NCBI RefSeq assembly: GCF_004283175.1
Contig: NZ_RXNW01000015.1
Coordinates: forward strand, 54,329 to 118,328
DNA: 64,000 nt
Reading direction: 5' to 3'
DNA from: Legionella longbeachae
Lineage (GTDB): Bacteria > Pseudomonadota > Gammaproteobacteria > Legionellales > Legionellaceae
Numbering within the stretch: the stretch's first letter is position 1; each line of letters begins with the position of its first letter. Both the position numbers and the translations under genes were made by a program. The notes beneath the pieces were generated by a model. The model was given only the letters and a program-made list of their open reading frames with translations, made no database searches and had not been told where the DNA came from. Shown one piece after another: positions 24,872 through 33,370 of this stretch.

Positions 24872-25452
24872 TTAAATCTCCTTAATAAAGCCACTGGACT
24901 GGTGTGTCCAATAATTATAATAAGCGCCCTTAATCGCTAACAATTCATTATGTGTTCCTGACTCTACAATATGACCATTTTCAAGGACTATGATTTTATC
25001 CATTGCTTTTAGTGTAGATAATCGATGGGCAATAATGAGAGCAGTTTTATCTTCCAATAATGTTTCCAATGCCTCCTGTATCGCTTGCTCCGTTGCGGAA
25101 TCCAACGCAGAGATTGCTTCATCAAACAATAAAATAGGGGCATTTTTTATAATAGCTCTCGCAATTGCAATTCGTTGTCTTTGGCCACCTGATAGTTTTA
25201 CACCCTGCTCACCGATAATGATTTCATATTGATGTTCTAATGAAGTAATAAAATCATGACATTTGGCTTTTTGGGCAGCATTAATGACTTCCTCTTTACT
25301 AACATTCTCACAACCATAAGCAATGTTTTCAAAAATGCTACGATGAAATAAGTTTAAGTGTTGGGGAACAATCGCAATTTGTCTACGCAAAGAATCCTTA
25401 GTAAAATCAGCGAGGTTGATGTCATCTATCTTAATACATCCCTGATTATTCT
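24872..25452 (-). pseudogene. Truncated ABC exporter ATPase domain
   Basis: The C-terminal two thirds of an ABC ATPase. It has R-Q-I-A-I-V-P-Q-H (Q-loop), V-K-L-S-G-G-Q-R-Q-R (signature), I-L-L-F-D-E-A-I-S-A-L-D (Walker B and D-loop) and I-I-A-H-R-L-S-T (H-loop), as in MsbA-like exporters. The Walker A segment and membrane domain are absent: the homologous reading begins near 25452, where an in-frame TAG lies just upstream. It is a dead fragment unless fused to something outside. Confidence 0.75.
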
Positions 25453-25464
25453 AAATAGTTAAGT

Positions 25465-25495
25465 ATGATGCAAGGTCAATTTAATTTTGCATCAT
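25465..25495. terminator. AT-rich inverted repeat after the VIT gene
   Basis: ATGATGCAA and TTGCATCAT form a nine-base perfect stem around a 13-base loop, downstream of the VIT-family gene that ends at 25542 on the minus strand. It could be a weak terminator or a decayed element end. Confidence 0.3.
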
Positions 25496-25541
25496 GATTT
25501 TTAATCTCGATTAAACCCATTGTATAACTAGTAGTCGCATT

Positions 25542-26231
25542 TTATACCACTATACCTAAGAACGAGCCAATACCTGCACTTACAAACATCGCTATTGCTC
25601 CCCAAATTACAACACGAAATGATCCCAATAATATTCGAGCACCACCAACCTTTGCAGCCACCGCTCCGAGTAATGCCAAAAATAAAACCGCCATTATTGA
25701 TACTGAAGGAATAAGATAGGCTCTAGGAACAAGAAAAATGATTAATAGCGGCAATAACGAACCAAGAGTAAAACTGCAGGCGGAAAAAATTGCTGCCTGC
25801 AGTGGACGTGCACTTGTTACTTGTGTAATACCAAGCTCGTCGCGAGCATGTGTGCCTAATGCATCCTTAGCCATCAATTGCTTTACAATTTCTTCAGCAA
25901 AATCACGCTGCAATCCACGATTAATATAGATAGTGGTTAATTCTTCTATTTCATTCGGTAAATTTTCTTGAAGTTCTTCCTTTTCACGTTTTAAGGCAGC
26001 TTTTTCGGTATCTGCTTGAGAGCTTACGGATATATATTCACCTGCAGCCATAGACATGGCGCCAGCAATTAATCCTGCAATACCTGCTACAAATATTCCA
26101 TTATAGGGTGTATGAGCTGCAGCAACCCCAATCAATAAGCTCGCAGTTGAGATAATACCGTCATTTGCACCCAATACCGCGGCACGTAACCAGCCAATTC
26201 GTTCAATTCGATGATATTCTTTATGTTGCAT
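25542..26231 (-). CDS. VIT1/CCC1-family metal transporter
   Basis: 229 residues. The N-terminus has R-A-A-V-L-G-A-N-D-G-I-I-S, the first-helix signature of VIT1/CCC1 iron/manganese transporters. A second helix carries G-A-M-S-M-A-A-G-E-Y-I-S-V-S. A charged cytoplasmic metal-binding region (E-K-x-x-L-x-x-E-x-E-E-L) follows, and then three C-terminal helices. It should move Fe2+ or Mn2+ out of the cytoplasm. It lies inside the relic island between broken genes yet is intact, which suggests recent cargo or retained benefit. Confidence 0.9.
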   Translation of the reverse strand: MQHKEYHRIERIGWLRAAVLGANDGIISTASLLIGVAAAHTPYNGIFVAGIAGLIAGAMSMAAGEYISVSSQADTEKAALKREKEELQENLPNEIEELTTIYINRGLQRDFAEEIVKQLMAKDALGTHARDELGITQVTSARPLQAAIFSACSFTLGSLLPLLIIFLVPRAYLIPSVSIMAVLFLALLGAVAAKVGGARILLGSFRVVIWGAIAMFVSAGIGSFLGIVV

Positions 26232-26281
26232 ATAGATCAGAACTCCTATATGGAATCAATCTTCGTCAATTTATTTTAGAG

Positions 26282-26770
26282 TTACTCTTGTGGCGTATCA
26301 GATTTCTGTTTATATGCCGCATTTCTCGGGATATCAGTAGCTGAATAGACGCTAATTATTTTGAATGGCTTCTTCGCATTGAGATTAATAAAATTATGAG
26401 GAACACCCTGAGGGATAAAAATCATATCACCCGCTGTAACCGTTGAGGTTTTGCCATTAAGAACAGATTTAGCTTGCCCCTCAACAATAAATATGACTTG
26501 ATCAAATTGATGTGTTTCGATCCCAATCTCATTGTTGGGGTTGGTTTTAGGAGTGATATTCATGAAAACAACCTGCGCATCTTTACCTGTCACCAGTGCT
26601 GATTTCCAGTTTTCATTCTTTTTTGCCATTTCAAAAACTTTGGGGGAAATGACTGCGTTTATTTTATTATTAACGGCAGTTTCTTTAGAATTTGCGTATA
26701 ACGATGGTGAGATTAAACCTGATACTAATAATGTACCGATAAATGCTATTTTTATTCCGTTTGTTCTCAT
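26282..26770 (-). CDS. Secreted cupin-domain protein
   Basis: 162 residues with a Sec signal peptide (cleavage near Y-A-N-S). A cupin fold is visible: E-I-G-I-E-T-H-Q-F-D-Q-V, E-G-Q-A-K, G-D-M-I-F-I-P-Q-G-V-P-H-N-F. This gives the usual His/Glu/His metal-binding set spread over two motifs. It is likely a periplasmic small-molecule or metal-binding protein. Divergent from the cytochrome b561 gene, with about 130 bases between them. Confidence 0.8.
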   Translation of the reverse strand: MRTNGIKIAFIGTLLVSGLISPSLYANSKETAVNNKINAVISPKVFEMAKKNENWKSALVTGKDAQVVFMNITPKTNPNNEIGIETHQFDQVIFIVEGQAKSVLNGKTSTVTAGDMIFIPQGVPHNFINLNAKKPFKIISVYSATDIPRNAAYKQKSDTPQE

Positions 26771-26897
26771 AAATGCTCTCCATAATTTAAATTTGCTACT
26801 TACAATATATCAATTTATGAGCTTGTTTAAAACTGATAGATATCTTAACCTATAAAGATGGCTAAGGATTAAAAAAACAGGTTGAAAAGGAACTATC

Positions 26898-27431
26898 ATG
26901 GAGAACAATAAAAATTGGCATTATGACACCATCACTAGATTGCTTCATTGGATAATAGCGTTCCTTTTGATAGGGTTAATCAGTTTAGGTTGGTATATGA
27001 TGTCCATCGAAGATCAGCCTAATAGTGGTTGGTATTTTAACCTTCATAAGTCATTTGGCCTTATCGCTGCAATGCTGATTTTTTTTAGATTGATATGGCG
27101 GTTAACACATAAACCGGCCCGACTTCCATCAAGTGTTCCACATTGGCAAGCCATTGTATCAAGAGTAATTCATTTGCTGCTTTATTTGTGCATGCTCATA
27201 ATGCCAATTACTGGCTTTATTGGAGCTTCATTTAGCAAGTATGGTATTAATTTTTTTGGAGTAGAATTTCCAAATTGGGTCAATCAAAGTCATGCTATAT
27301 CAGAACAGTTTTTCGAAGTGCATGAGGTGGTTGCATGGATTTTAGTTGGATTAATCACACTTCATATTCTTGCTGCAATTAAACATCTTATTATTAACCG
27401 AGACAAAGTTTTTCAACGTATGTGGTTATAA
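26898..27431 (+). CDS. Cytochrome b561 family protein
   Basis: 177 residues, four transmembrane helices. It starts W-H-Y-D-T-I-T-R-L-L-H-W, with the heme-ligand His in the first helix. Further His residues occur in N-L-H-K-S-F-G, V-H-E-V-V and L-H-I-L-A-A-I-K-H, as in di-heme CybB-type proteins. It probably passes electrons from quinol at the inner membrane. A TATCATG start with AAAGGAA upstream supports the chosen ATG. Confidence 0.88.
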   Translation: MENNKNWHYDTITRLLHWIIAFLLIGLISLGWYMMSIEDQPNSGWYFNLHKSFGLIAAMLIFFRLIWRLTHKPARLPSSVPHWQAIVSRVIHLLLYLCMLIMPITGFIGASFSKYGINFFGVEFPNWVNQSHAISEQFFEVHEVVAWILVGLITLHILAAIKHLIINRDKVFQRMWL

Positions 27432-27489
27432 GAATACAACTTATACCATCCAGGGAGTGAAAGGAAGATATTGATTCTTTGGTCGTTCA

Positions 27490-27666
27490 ATGACTATCTA
27501 TGAGGAGGTTCATCTTCAAAAGCATTATGCAAATAATACCTTTCACACCCATTTTTTAAGAAAATTACGCTCCATTCTTCCTGAGAACTGTCGTCCTATC
27601 GTTGTTACAGGTTGTGTCGCAAAAATTTTTCCAGAAGCTAAACGAAATTATTTTGAACGTAGTTAA
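27490..27666 (+). pseudogene. IS4-family transposase fragment
   Basis: 59 codons: R-S-M-T-I-Y-E-E-V-H, then R-S-I-L-P-E-N-C-R-P-I-V-V-T-G, which matches the middle of IS4/Tn10-type DDE transposases just before the second catalytic residue (usually V-T-D-A-G). No ends or remaining domains are seen. It marks a past insertion between cytochrome b561 and the DUF1016 fragment. Confidence 0.65.
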
Positions 27667-27741
27667 GCCGCTAGTCCGTAGAACTGTTCAAAAATAGTCA
27701 TACTCCTGATTTCTGATGTTGGTTTTTCCTCTACATATGGT

Positions 27742-28703
27742 GTAGCCTATTGGTATATCGGAAGAGATATTGTTACAGCGGAACAAGAAGGACAAGCTAG
27801 AGCAGCCTATGGAAGCCAATTACTTCAAGAATTGCCTACTCGATTAACAAAAAAATATGGTAAAGGGTTTAGTGTCAGTACACTCCGAGATATCAGACAG
27901 TTCTATCTTGTTTATCCTAACATTGAAATTCACCACGCAGCGCGTAGTAAATCTTCTAATGAATTATCATTAAGCTCTAATCTAGAGCTGGATCCACTAT
28001 CGCGCATTGATCGCCAGGAAACAAGACAATTTTATACAGTAGAAGCTGAAAAAAATGCATGGAGTGGTCGAGAATTAGAGCGACAAATTAATAGCCTACT
28101 GTTTGATCGTCTAGCCAAAAGTAAAGATAAAGAGGGATTATTAGCTTTGTCTCGGGATGGCCAAGAAATCAATCAACCTGAGGATGCTATCAAAGAGCCT
28201 TTGATTCTTGAGTTTTTAGGATTGCCTGAGCCACACCGTTTGGTAGAATCGAAGTTAGAAGAAGCTTTAATCAATAATCTGCAGAAATTTTTGTTAGAAT
28301 TAGGCACCGGCTTTTCATACATTGGTAGACAAAAACGATTAACTTTTGATGGGGATCACTACTACGCCGACTTAGTGTTCTATCATGTCATATTAAAGTG
28401 TTATATCATAATTGATTTAAAGACCCGAAAGTTAACTCATGCTGATCTCGGCCAAATGCAACTTTATGTAAACTATTTTGACGCAGAGATAAAACAGGAA
28501 GATGATAATCCCACTATCGGTTTAGTCCTATGTCACAAAAAAGTAAAACAATGGCTAAATATTTACTTGGCGAAAAGACAAAACAAATCTTTGCTAGCAG
28601 ATATCAATTACATTTGCCCTCAGAAGAAGAACTTAAAAAAGAGATCAAACGAGAAATCGATATAATACAAAATACAGAGACCAACAAAATCAACAAAAAT
28701 TGA
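27742..28703 (+). pseudogene. DUF1016 (YhcG-type PDDEXK nuclease) gene, truncated and frameshifted
   Basis: The conserved body of a DUF1016 nuclease: Y-W-Y-I-G-R-D-I-V-T-A-E-Q near the start, L-E-F-L-G-L near the middle, and a C-terminal nuclease domain with G-F-S-Y-I-G-R-Q-K-R, Y-Y-A-D-L-V-F-Y-H and I-I-I-D-L-K-T-R-K. The N-terminus is missing (it resembles the fragment at 24544). Near 28540, an A-rich run shifts the frame: another frame carries the expected end (Y-Q-L-H-L-P-S-E-E-E-L) to a TGA at 28703. Originally a restriction-associated or element-linked nuclease, now broken. Confidence 0.75.
27744..27778 (+). repeat. 35-bp repeat within DUF1016 fragments, copy 2
   Basis: Matches 24669-24703 with one mismatch, same orientation. 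It marks the right junction of the segment that separates the two DUF1016 parts. Confidence 0.7.
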
Positions 28704-28767
28704 ATGTGGGGATTTTGAGTATTTAAGTACAACGTTGCTGTAGCAAATGAAGATATCTGAGACGACT

Positions 28768-29124
28768 ATGAAAATCCGTGCAACTGATGAACGAAACTGG
28801 ATAATATTAAAAGAAATTTGACTCGCGGCCCTTCTTGATAGCCCAACGGCATTCGGTGTAAGTTACCAAACAGCTATCACTTATAGTAATGAACAATGGA
28901 AACAACGCGCATCGTCCGAAACACAACCTAAATTTTGGTTGGCCTTCAAGGATGAGAAAGCAATAGGAATGATTGGTGCTGGCGTGGACCCAAAAGACCG
29001 GTACAATTTGATCGCTATGTGGGTTGAACCAGCATCACGTGGATTAGGTATTGCAGATCACTTAATAGATGCAGTCAAGTTTGGTATTAAAAAAAATCCT
29101 TATATTCAATTTAAGACAAAATGA
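28768..29124 (+). pseudogene. GNAT acetyltransferase, broken
   Basis: M-K-I-R-A-T-D-E at 28768, an in-frame TGA after about 16 codons, then A-F-G-V-S-Y and M-W-V-E-P-A-S-R-G-L-G-I-A-D-H-L. The latter is the acetyl-CoA binding motif of GNAT enzymes. The frame ends soon after that motif, so the C-terminal strands are lost. The att copy 2 region follows about 140 bases later. Confidence 0.7.
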
Positions 29125-29259
29125 TTAATTTTTTACTGTGATCAAAACGTGTCTCAACTGTGGCGACACTACGCTGTAGTAGGCAGTTTTAGGCAGTTCC
29201 TGATGAATTTAACGCTTCACAATGCATTGATTTATAACGAATTTAAAACAAGAGCATCA

Positions 29260-29308
29260 GGCTTCGAACCAAGGTGTCGGGGGGTTCGAGTCCCTCCCAA
29301 CGCGCCAT
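29260..29308 (+). repeat. tRNA 3'-half fragment, attachment-site copy 2
   Basis: Same order as copy 1: CTTCGAACCAAG, then a T arm with TTCGAGT, an acceptor strand and CGCGCCA. It has a run of six G where copy 1 has GTGGG, and a different acceptor strand. About 120 bases upstream and 25 bases downstream also resemble the first copy. It defines the right edge of the 5.5-kb relic island. Confidence 0.7.
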
Positions 29309-29824
29309 CGTAAAATCAAGCACTTAGCTGGCTTTCCCCATTTAAGGGGCAGATTTAATCACCCACAGAGCACCCTAACACGTACTCTATAATTTTCAAA
29401 ATTTCTAAAACCGTACGCCCTTCGCTGAATGAGTTTCATTTTGCGATGAAAGCATTATGTTATTCCATGTGACTTATTAAAACGCCACATTCTGGCGACC
29501 CCATCTTTCCAAGAACCAAGTGTTTTTCCTAATGAGGCTAACTCTTTAAATGCGCTCTGCTTCAATTCAACACGCATATCCAAGAATGTAGGAATTACTT
29601 TACGGCATGCTCATTAAGTTAATACCCTCTTTTGATAGATGAATCACAGAGTTAGATTATTATAATCCGGTTAAAGTGCCCCTACATTTGGCGTAGAGCC
29701 CCATCATTTCTTCTAGACTTATCAATTTTTTTGATATGACATATAAAATAATCTAATTGGTCAAATATGAGAAACATTGTTCTAATTACCCCACCAAGAT
29801 CCAATCAAGAGAAATGGAAAAAAG
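29309..29824. other. Region without intact gene after att copy 2
   Basis: No complete gene is seen. On the minus strand, between roughly 29480 and 29600, a short frame reads F-K-E-L-A-S-L-G-K-T-L-G-S-W-K-D-G-V-A-R, which may be a gene remnant with no start. The rest is AT-rich. A GGAAAAAAG ribosome-binding site for the F-box gene is at its end. Confidence 0.4.
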
Positions 29825-30763
29825 ATGACGTTTGAATTATTTAATCAATTACCACCAGAGCTTAAAATAGAAATATCAAAATACCTAACACCCGATGATT
29901 TAGTACATCTCGCAAAGACTTCAAAAAATCATTGGGCTTTATTTCAACCTTTGGCTGAAGTGCCTAAATTCTTGCACTATGTTGTACGTGGTGAGCATGA
30001 AGCAATCAAGTTGATGCTACATAAAGATATTAGTCTCATTTTTAAAAAAAGTAGTGTGACTGATTGCTCGGGACGAATTTTTGAGAAAATCAGTGGTTTT
30101 GAGTATGCGCTGTGGGCTCTGGATAAACACATGTGGACGATAATGCTTGAGTGTATTTCCAAAAATGAAGAAGATAAAGATGAACGAAATAAAGTAGTTG
30201 CAAAATTGATTGCCCAATACAACAAAGTCCACTCAGACGGAGTCACGTACAGACATAATGGAAAAACAAGCATTGAAAAGCATTTTGATTTCGAAAATAC
30301 CATCATTAAAGAATTGCAAACGCAAGTGGATTCGATTTATGGGCCTGGGGCTATAAATTGGGGTGTCATTGATAATCAGTGGCGAGTAGGTGTTGGTGGC
30401 GCACAAAAGTTACTGCCTCTGCATGCTGTTTATGAGTATTGCTCTGAAGAGGCTTTGTATCCTCTACCTAAATTTAACGCTCAGCCAAAATCATCGAAAC
30501 AATTTTACAATTGTACTACTGATAAGTATGAAGATTGGTTTAGTGCTCACTCTAAATTAGGTCTCGATTTCGCTATATATAAAGGATGGCGCCAGCCATG
30601 TTCTTGCCCGGGTCGCTCACAATCACGCGCGTTTTTTTTGCATATCGATTTGGATGCTATGAAGGAATTATACAAAGTAAGAACAAACGATTTTATCAAT
30701 CTAAAATCAAAACTTGAAGAGCAAGCAAGCTTGGATAATTATCGTCGATTTGCTCCGATGTGA
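29825..30763 (+). CDS. F-box protein 1 (candidate Dot/Icm effector)
   Basis: 312 residues. Residues 3-45 form an F-box (F-E-L-F-N-Q-L-P-P-E-L, then L-T-P-D-D-L-V-H-L-A-K-T-S-K), a eukaryotic motif that recruits Skp1 and ubiquitin ligases. Legionella uses such proteins as type IVB effectors. The rest matches the second F-box gene at 62795-63751. Near residues 252-272 the sequence diverges abruptly (G-W-R-Q-P-C-S-C-P) where another frame reads smoothly (R-V-A-H-N-H-A-R-F-F), so two compensating frameshifts are possible. Host targets are unknown. Confidence 0.75.
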   Translation: MTFELFNQLPPELKIEISKYLTPDDLVHLAKTSKNHWALFQPLAEVPKFLHYVVRGEHEAIKLMLHKDISLIFKKSSVTDCSGRIFEKISGFEYALWALDKHMWTIMLECISKNEEDKDERNKVVAKLIAQYNKVHSDGVTYRHNGKTSIEKHFDFENTIIKELQTQVDSIYGPGAINWGVIDNQWRVGVGGAQKLLPLHAVYEYCSEEALYPLPKFNAQPKSSKQFYNCTTDKYEDWFSAHSKLGLDFAIYKGWRQPCSCPGRSQSRAFFLHIDLDAMKELYKVRTNDFINLKSKLEEQASLDNYRRFAPM

Positions 30764-30850
30764 CGCAGTTGAGCGTGTGTCGATGATAGATCCACGCGGC
30801 AGCTGCCTCATGCTCATCATCGCATACCTCCAAAAACTGTTAAATACTAA

Positions 30851-31027
30851 TTACATTTCATGGTACATATTTTGTATTTTAATCAATGCTGCTCGCTTTA
30901 ACTTATTAATGCTCTCCCTGCTGAGTTTTAATAACTCAACCGACATATTTTTAATCTGTGCATTCATCTGGATGATGTCTTGATTTTTATCAACAACCGT
31001 AGTCAACAAAATAAATTTGTTAATCAT
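30851..31027 (-). CDS. Small helical protein (58 aa)
   Basis: 58 codons with a strong ribosome-binding site (GGAAGGAA, six bases before the ATG). The protein is polar and helical with regularly spaced Ile, Leu and Met (N-A-Q-I-K-N-M-S-V-E-L-L-K-L). Not recognised. It is convergent with F-box gene 1 and stands alone. Confidence 0.45.
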   Translation of the reverse strand: MINKFILLTTVVDKNQDIIQMNAQIKNMSVELLKLSRESINKLKRAALIKIQNMYHEM

Positions 31028-31360
31028 ATATGATTCCTTCCGGGGTATCTTGTCAGTATTTATGGATTAATTATTTAAATTAAAAATCTTCCAACTAATC
31101 TTTCATTATTGTTAAAACATTTTTTTATTTTTTAATCTAATTCATAAACTTATTGAGGATAATTACATGCAGAGATACAATTATTCTAGAAATTAAATAC
31201 ACTATTTCATGGACACGGCACTCTTCGAGCAGCTGATTTAGCTCTGCTCCACAAGTAAAGATAGAATACTTACTTACCTATAAATCTATGGGAGAACATA
31301 GGCTTTACAATGTGTCTTTCTTTAAATAAATGAACAACCAAACAGAAAAAGGAATTATTT
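31028..31360. other. AT-rich intergenic region
   Basis: No gene or RNA recognised. It must hold the promoter of the lipid-modification cluster that starts at 31361. An AAGGA ribosome-binding site lies at 31349-31353. Confidence 0.4.
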
Positions 31361-32599
31361 TTGAAGAAAAGGATTGCAGTAATTGGCTCGGGAATTTCTG
31401 GTTTAACGAGTTCCTATTTATTAAGCAAAAACCATGATGTTTCATTATTTGAAGCAAATGATTATCTTGGTGGTCATACACATACACTATCTGTAGAAAT
31501 TGAGGGGGCGAGTTACTCAATTGATACGGGCTTCATCGTTTTTAACAAAAGAACATACCCCAACTTCTGCAAATTGCTTAAAGAGTTAAATGTACCAATT
31601 CAATCCAGTGAAATGAGTTTTAGTTATCGCTCTGATCCTCGAGGACTTGAGTACAGCGGCCATAACTTAAATACTCTTTTTTCAGATCGTCGTAACCTAT
31701 TTAAATTAGACTTTTATCACCTAATCAAAGACATTATTTTATTTAATTCCGACGCCAAAAAATTCTTGGGTCGAACAAGCGATCTCGAAATAACTATTAA
31801 TGACTTCATCATCGAAAACAGGTACTCAGAGCAATTTAAAGAATGTTATCTTATTCCAATGATGGCAGCTATTTGGTCAAAAAACAAAGAAGATGCCCTA
31901 AATTGTTCCGCTTCCTTTATATTACAGTTTTATAACAATCATGGACTTCTAGATTTGTTCAACCGTCCTATGTGGTATGTAATTCAACAAGGCTCAAAAA
32001 ACTACATTATACCGATGGTTGAGCGGCTAAAAGATCAAGTTTACCTAAGTTCCAAAGTAGAACGAATAATACGAGAACCTAATAATATCAAGATAATCGT
32101 GAATTCTGAAGAGCTCATCTTTGATGCGGTCGTATGCGCTACTCATAGCGATCAAGCATTAACGATGCTCGAGGAGCCTACTCCTGAAGAAATCAACATT
32201 TTGTCAGCAATAAAATATACTGAGAATGAGGTGGTTCTTCATAAAGACAGAAACGTAATGCCCAAAAATAAAAGGGCATGGGCAAGTTGGAATTACCTCG
32301 ATAACCTAAGCACTGCACCAACACTCACCTACTATATGAATCGATTGCAATCAATTTATTCCAAGCATGATTTTTTTGTATCGGTTAATCTTGCAAATGA
32401 AATTGCTGACAATCAAATAATCCAATCATTCAACTATGCGCATCCCTGTTTGGATGTGTCAGCGTTAAAAGCTCAAAAGCAAATTAATTTGATTAATGGG
32501 ATGAATAATACATACTATGTTGGAAGTTATTGGGGTTATGGCTTTCATGAAGACGGCGTCAATAGTGCGATTCATACTTCTAAGCTGCTAGGAGTCTAG
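31361..32599 (+). CDS. FAD-dependent oxidoreductase (amine-oxidase-like, COG2907 type)
   Basis: 412 residues. It begins at a TTG with AAGGA eight bases upstream; the N-terminus then gives the dinucleotide fold I-A-V-I-G-S-G-I-S-G-L-T-S and, further on, F-E-A-N-D-Y-L-G-G-H-T-H-T. C-terminal G-S-Y-W-G-Y-G-F-H-E-D-G is also typical. Genes of this type sit beside cyclopropane-synthase-like methyltransferases in many bacteria and act on methylated or unsaturated acyl chains, for example in furan or branched fatty acid formation. The exact substrate here is unknown. Confidence 0.85.
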   Translation: MKKRIAVIGSGISGLTSSYLLSKNHDVSLFEANDYLGGHTHTLSVEIEGASYSIDTGFIVFNKRTYPNFCKLLKELNVPIQSSEMSFSYRSDPRGLEYSGHNLNTLFSDRRNLFKLDFYHLIKDIILFNSDAKKFLGRTSDLEITINDFIIENRYSEQFKECYLIPMMAAIWSKNKEDALNCSASFILQFYNNHGLLDLFNRPMWYVIQQGSKNYIIPMVERLKDQVYLSSKVERIIREPNNIKIIVNSEELIFDAVVCATHSDQALTMLEEPTPEEINILSAIKYTENEVVLHKDRNVMPKNKRAWASWNYLDNLSTAPTLTYYMNRLQSIYSKHDFFVSVNLANEIADNQIIQSFNYAHPCLDVSALKAQKQINLINGMNNTYYVGSYWGYGFHEDGVNSAIHTSKLLGV

Positions 32600-32602
32600 A
32601 GG

Positions 32603-33370
32603 ATGAAACATCTCACTTTTACAGGTCATGTACGACATCGGCGCTTTTCTCCAAAACAACATGAATTTTCATATAAGTTATTTATGTTCTGCTTTGATCT
32701 GGCTAGCATAAACACCACCTTCAAAAACATCAAACAGGTTTCCATAGAGAAGTTTAATTGGTTTTCATTTAGACGAAAAAATTATCTGAATAAATCGACT
32801 ATTCCTCTTGATGAATATACTCGTCAATTAGTTATGAGTCGGTACGGAACTTACCCAAAAGGAAAAATCTATTTATTAACCCAACTGAGTTGTTTAGGGT
32901 ATTGCTTTAATCCCATCAGTATTTATTTTATTTTTGATGAAGCAAATCAAAATTTGGATTATTTAATTTTGGAGGTCACCAATACCCCCTGGGGAGAACG
33001 ACATAATTATGTGCTGAAGCATTCGGCTAAACCTAAAAATGAAATTTATTCGTATCAATTTCAAAAGGAACTGCATGTATCTCCCTTTATGTCCATGAAT
33101 TATACTTATCAACTAAATTTAAAATTTAATAAACAAAAAATAGTGATTCATATGGAGAACTATTGTGAGGGAAAAAAGGATTTTGATGCGACATTAAGTT
33201 TAAAAGCTCAAGAAAACTCATCAGTGGATAAAGTATTATGGCACTACCCGCTGATAACTTATAAAATTGCAACGGCAATTTACTGGCAAGCATTAAAACT
33301 ATGGATTAAGGGCACTCCATTTCATGCTCATCCAGGCTCAAATAAAAGGACGTCTGATGGACAAAAATAA
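32603..33370 (+). CDS. DUF1365 family protein
   Basis: 255 residues. Motifs: G-H-V-R-H-R-R-F-S-P near the start, Q-L-S-C-L-G-Y-C-F-N-P-I-S-I-Y-F-I-F, then E-V-T-N-T-P-W-G-E-R-H. These are the hallmarks of DUF1365. The family is nearly always found between the FAD oxidoreductase and the cyclopropane-synthase-like gene, as here, so a shared lipid pathway is inferred. It begins three bases after the oxidoreductase stop and overlaps the next gene by 14. Confidence 0.85.
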   Translation: MKHLTFTGHVRHRRFSPKQHEFSYKLFMFCFDLASINTTFKNIKQVSIEKFNWFSFRRKNYLNKSTIPLDEYTRQLVMSRYGTYPKGKIYLLTQLSCLGYCFNPISIYFIFDEANQNLDYLILEVTNTPWGERHNYVLKHSAKPKNEIYSYQFQKELHVSPFMSMNYTYQLNLKFNKQKIVIHMENYCEGKKDFDATLSLKAQENSSVDKVLWHYPLITYKIATAIYWQALKLWIKGTPFHAHPGSNKRTSDGQK

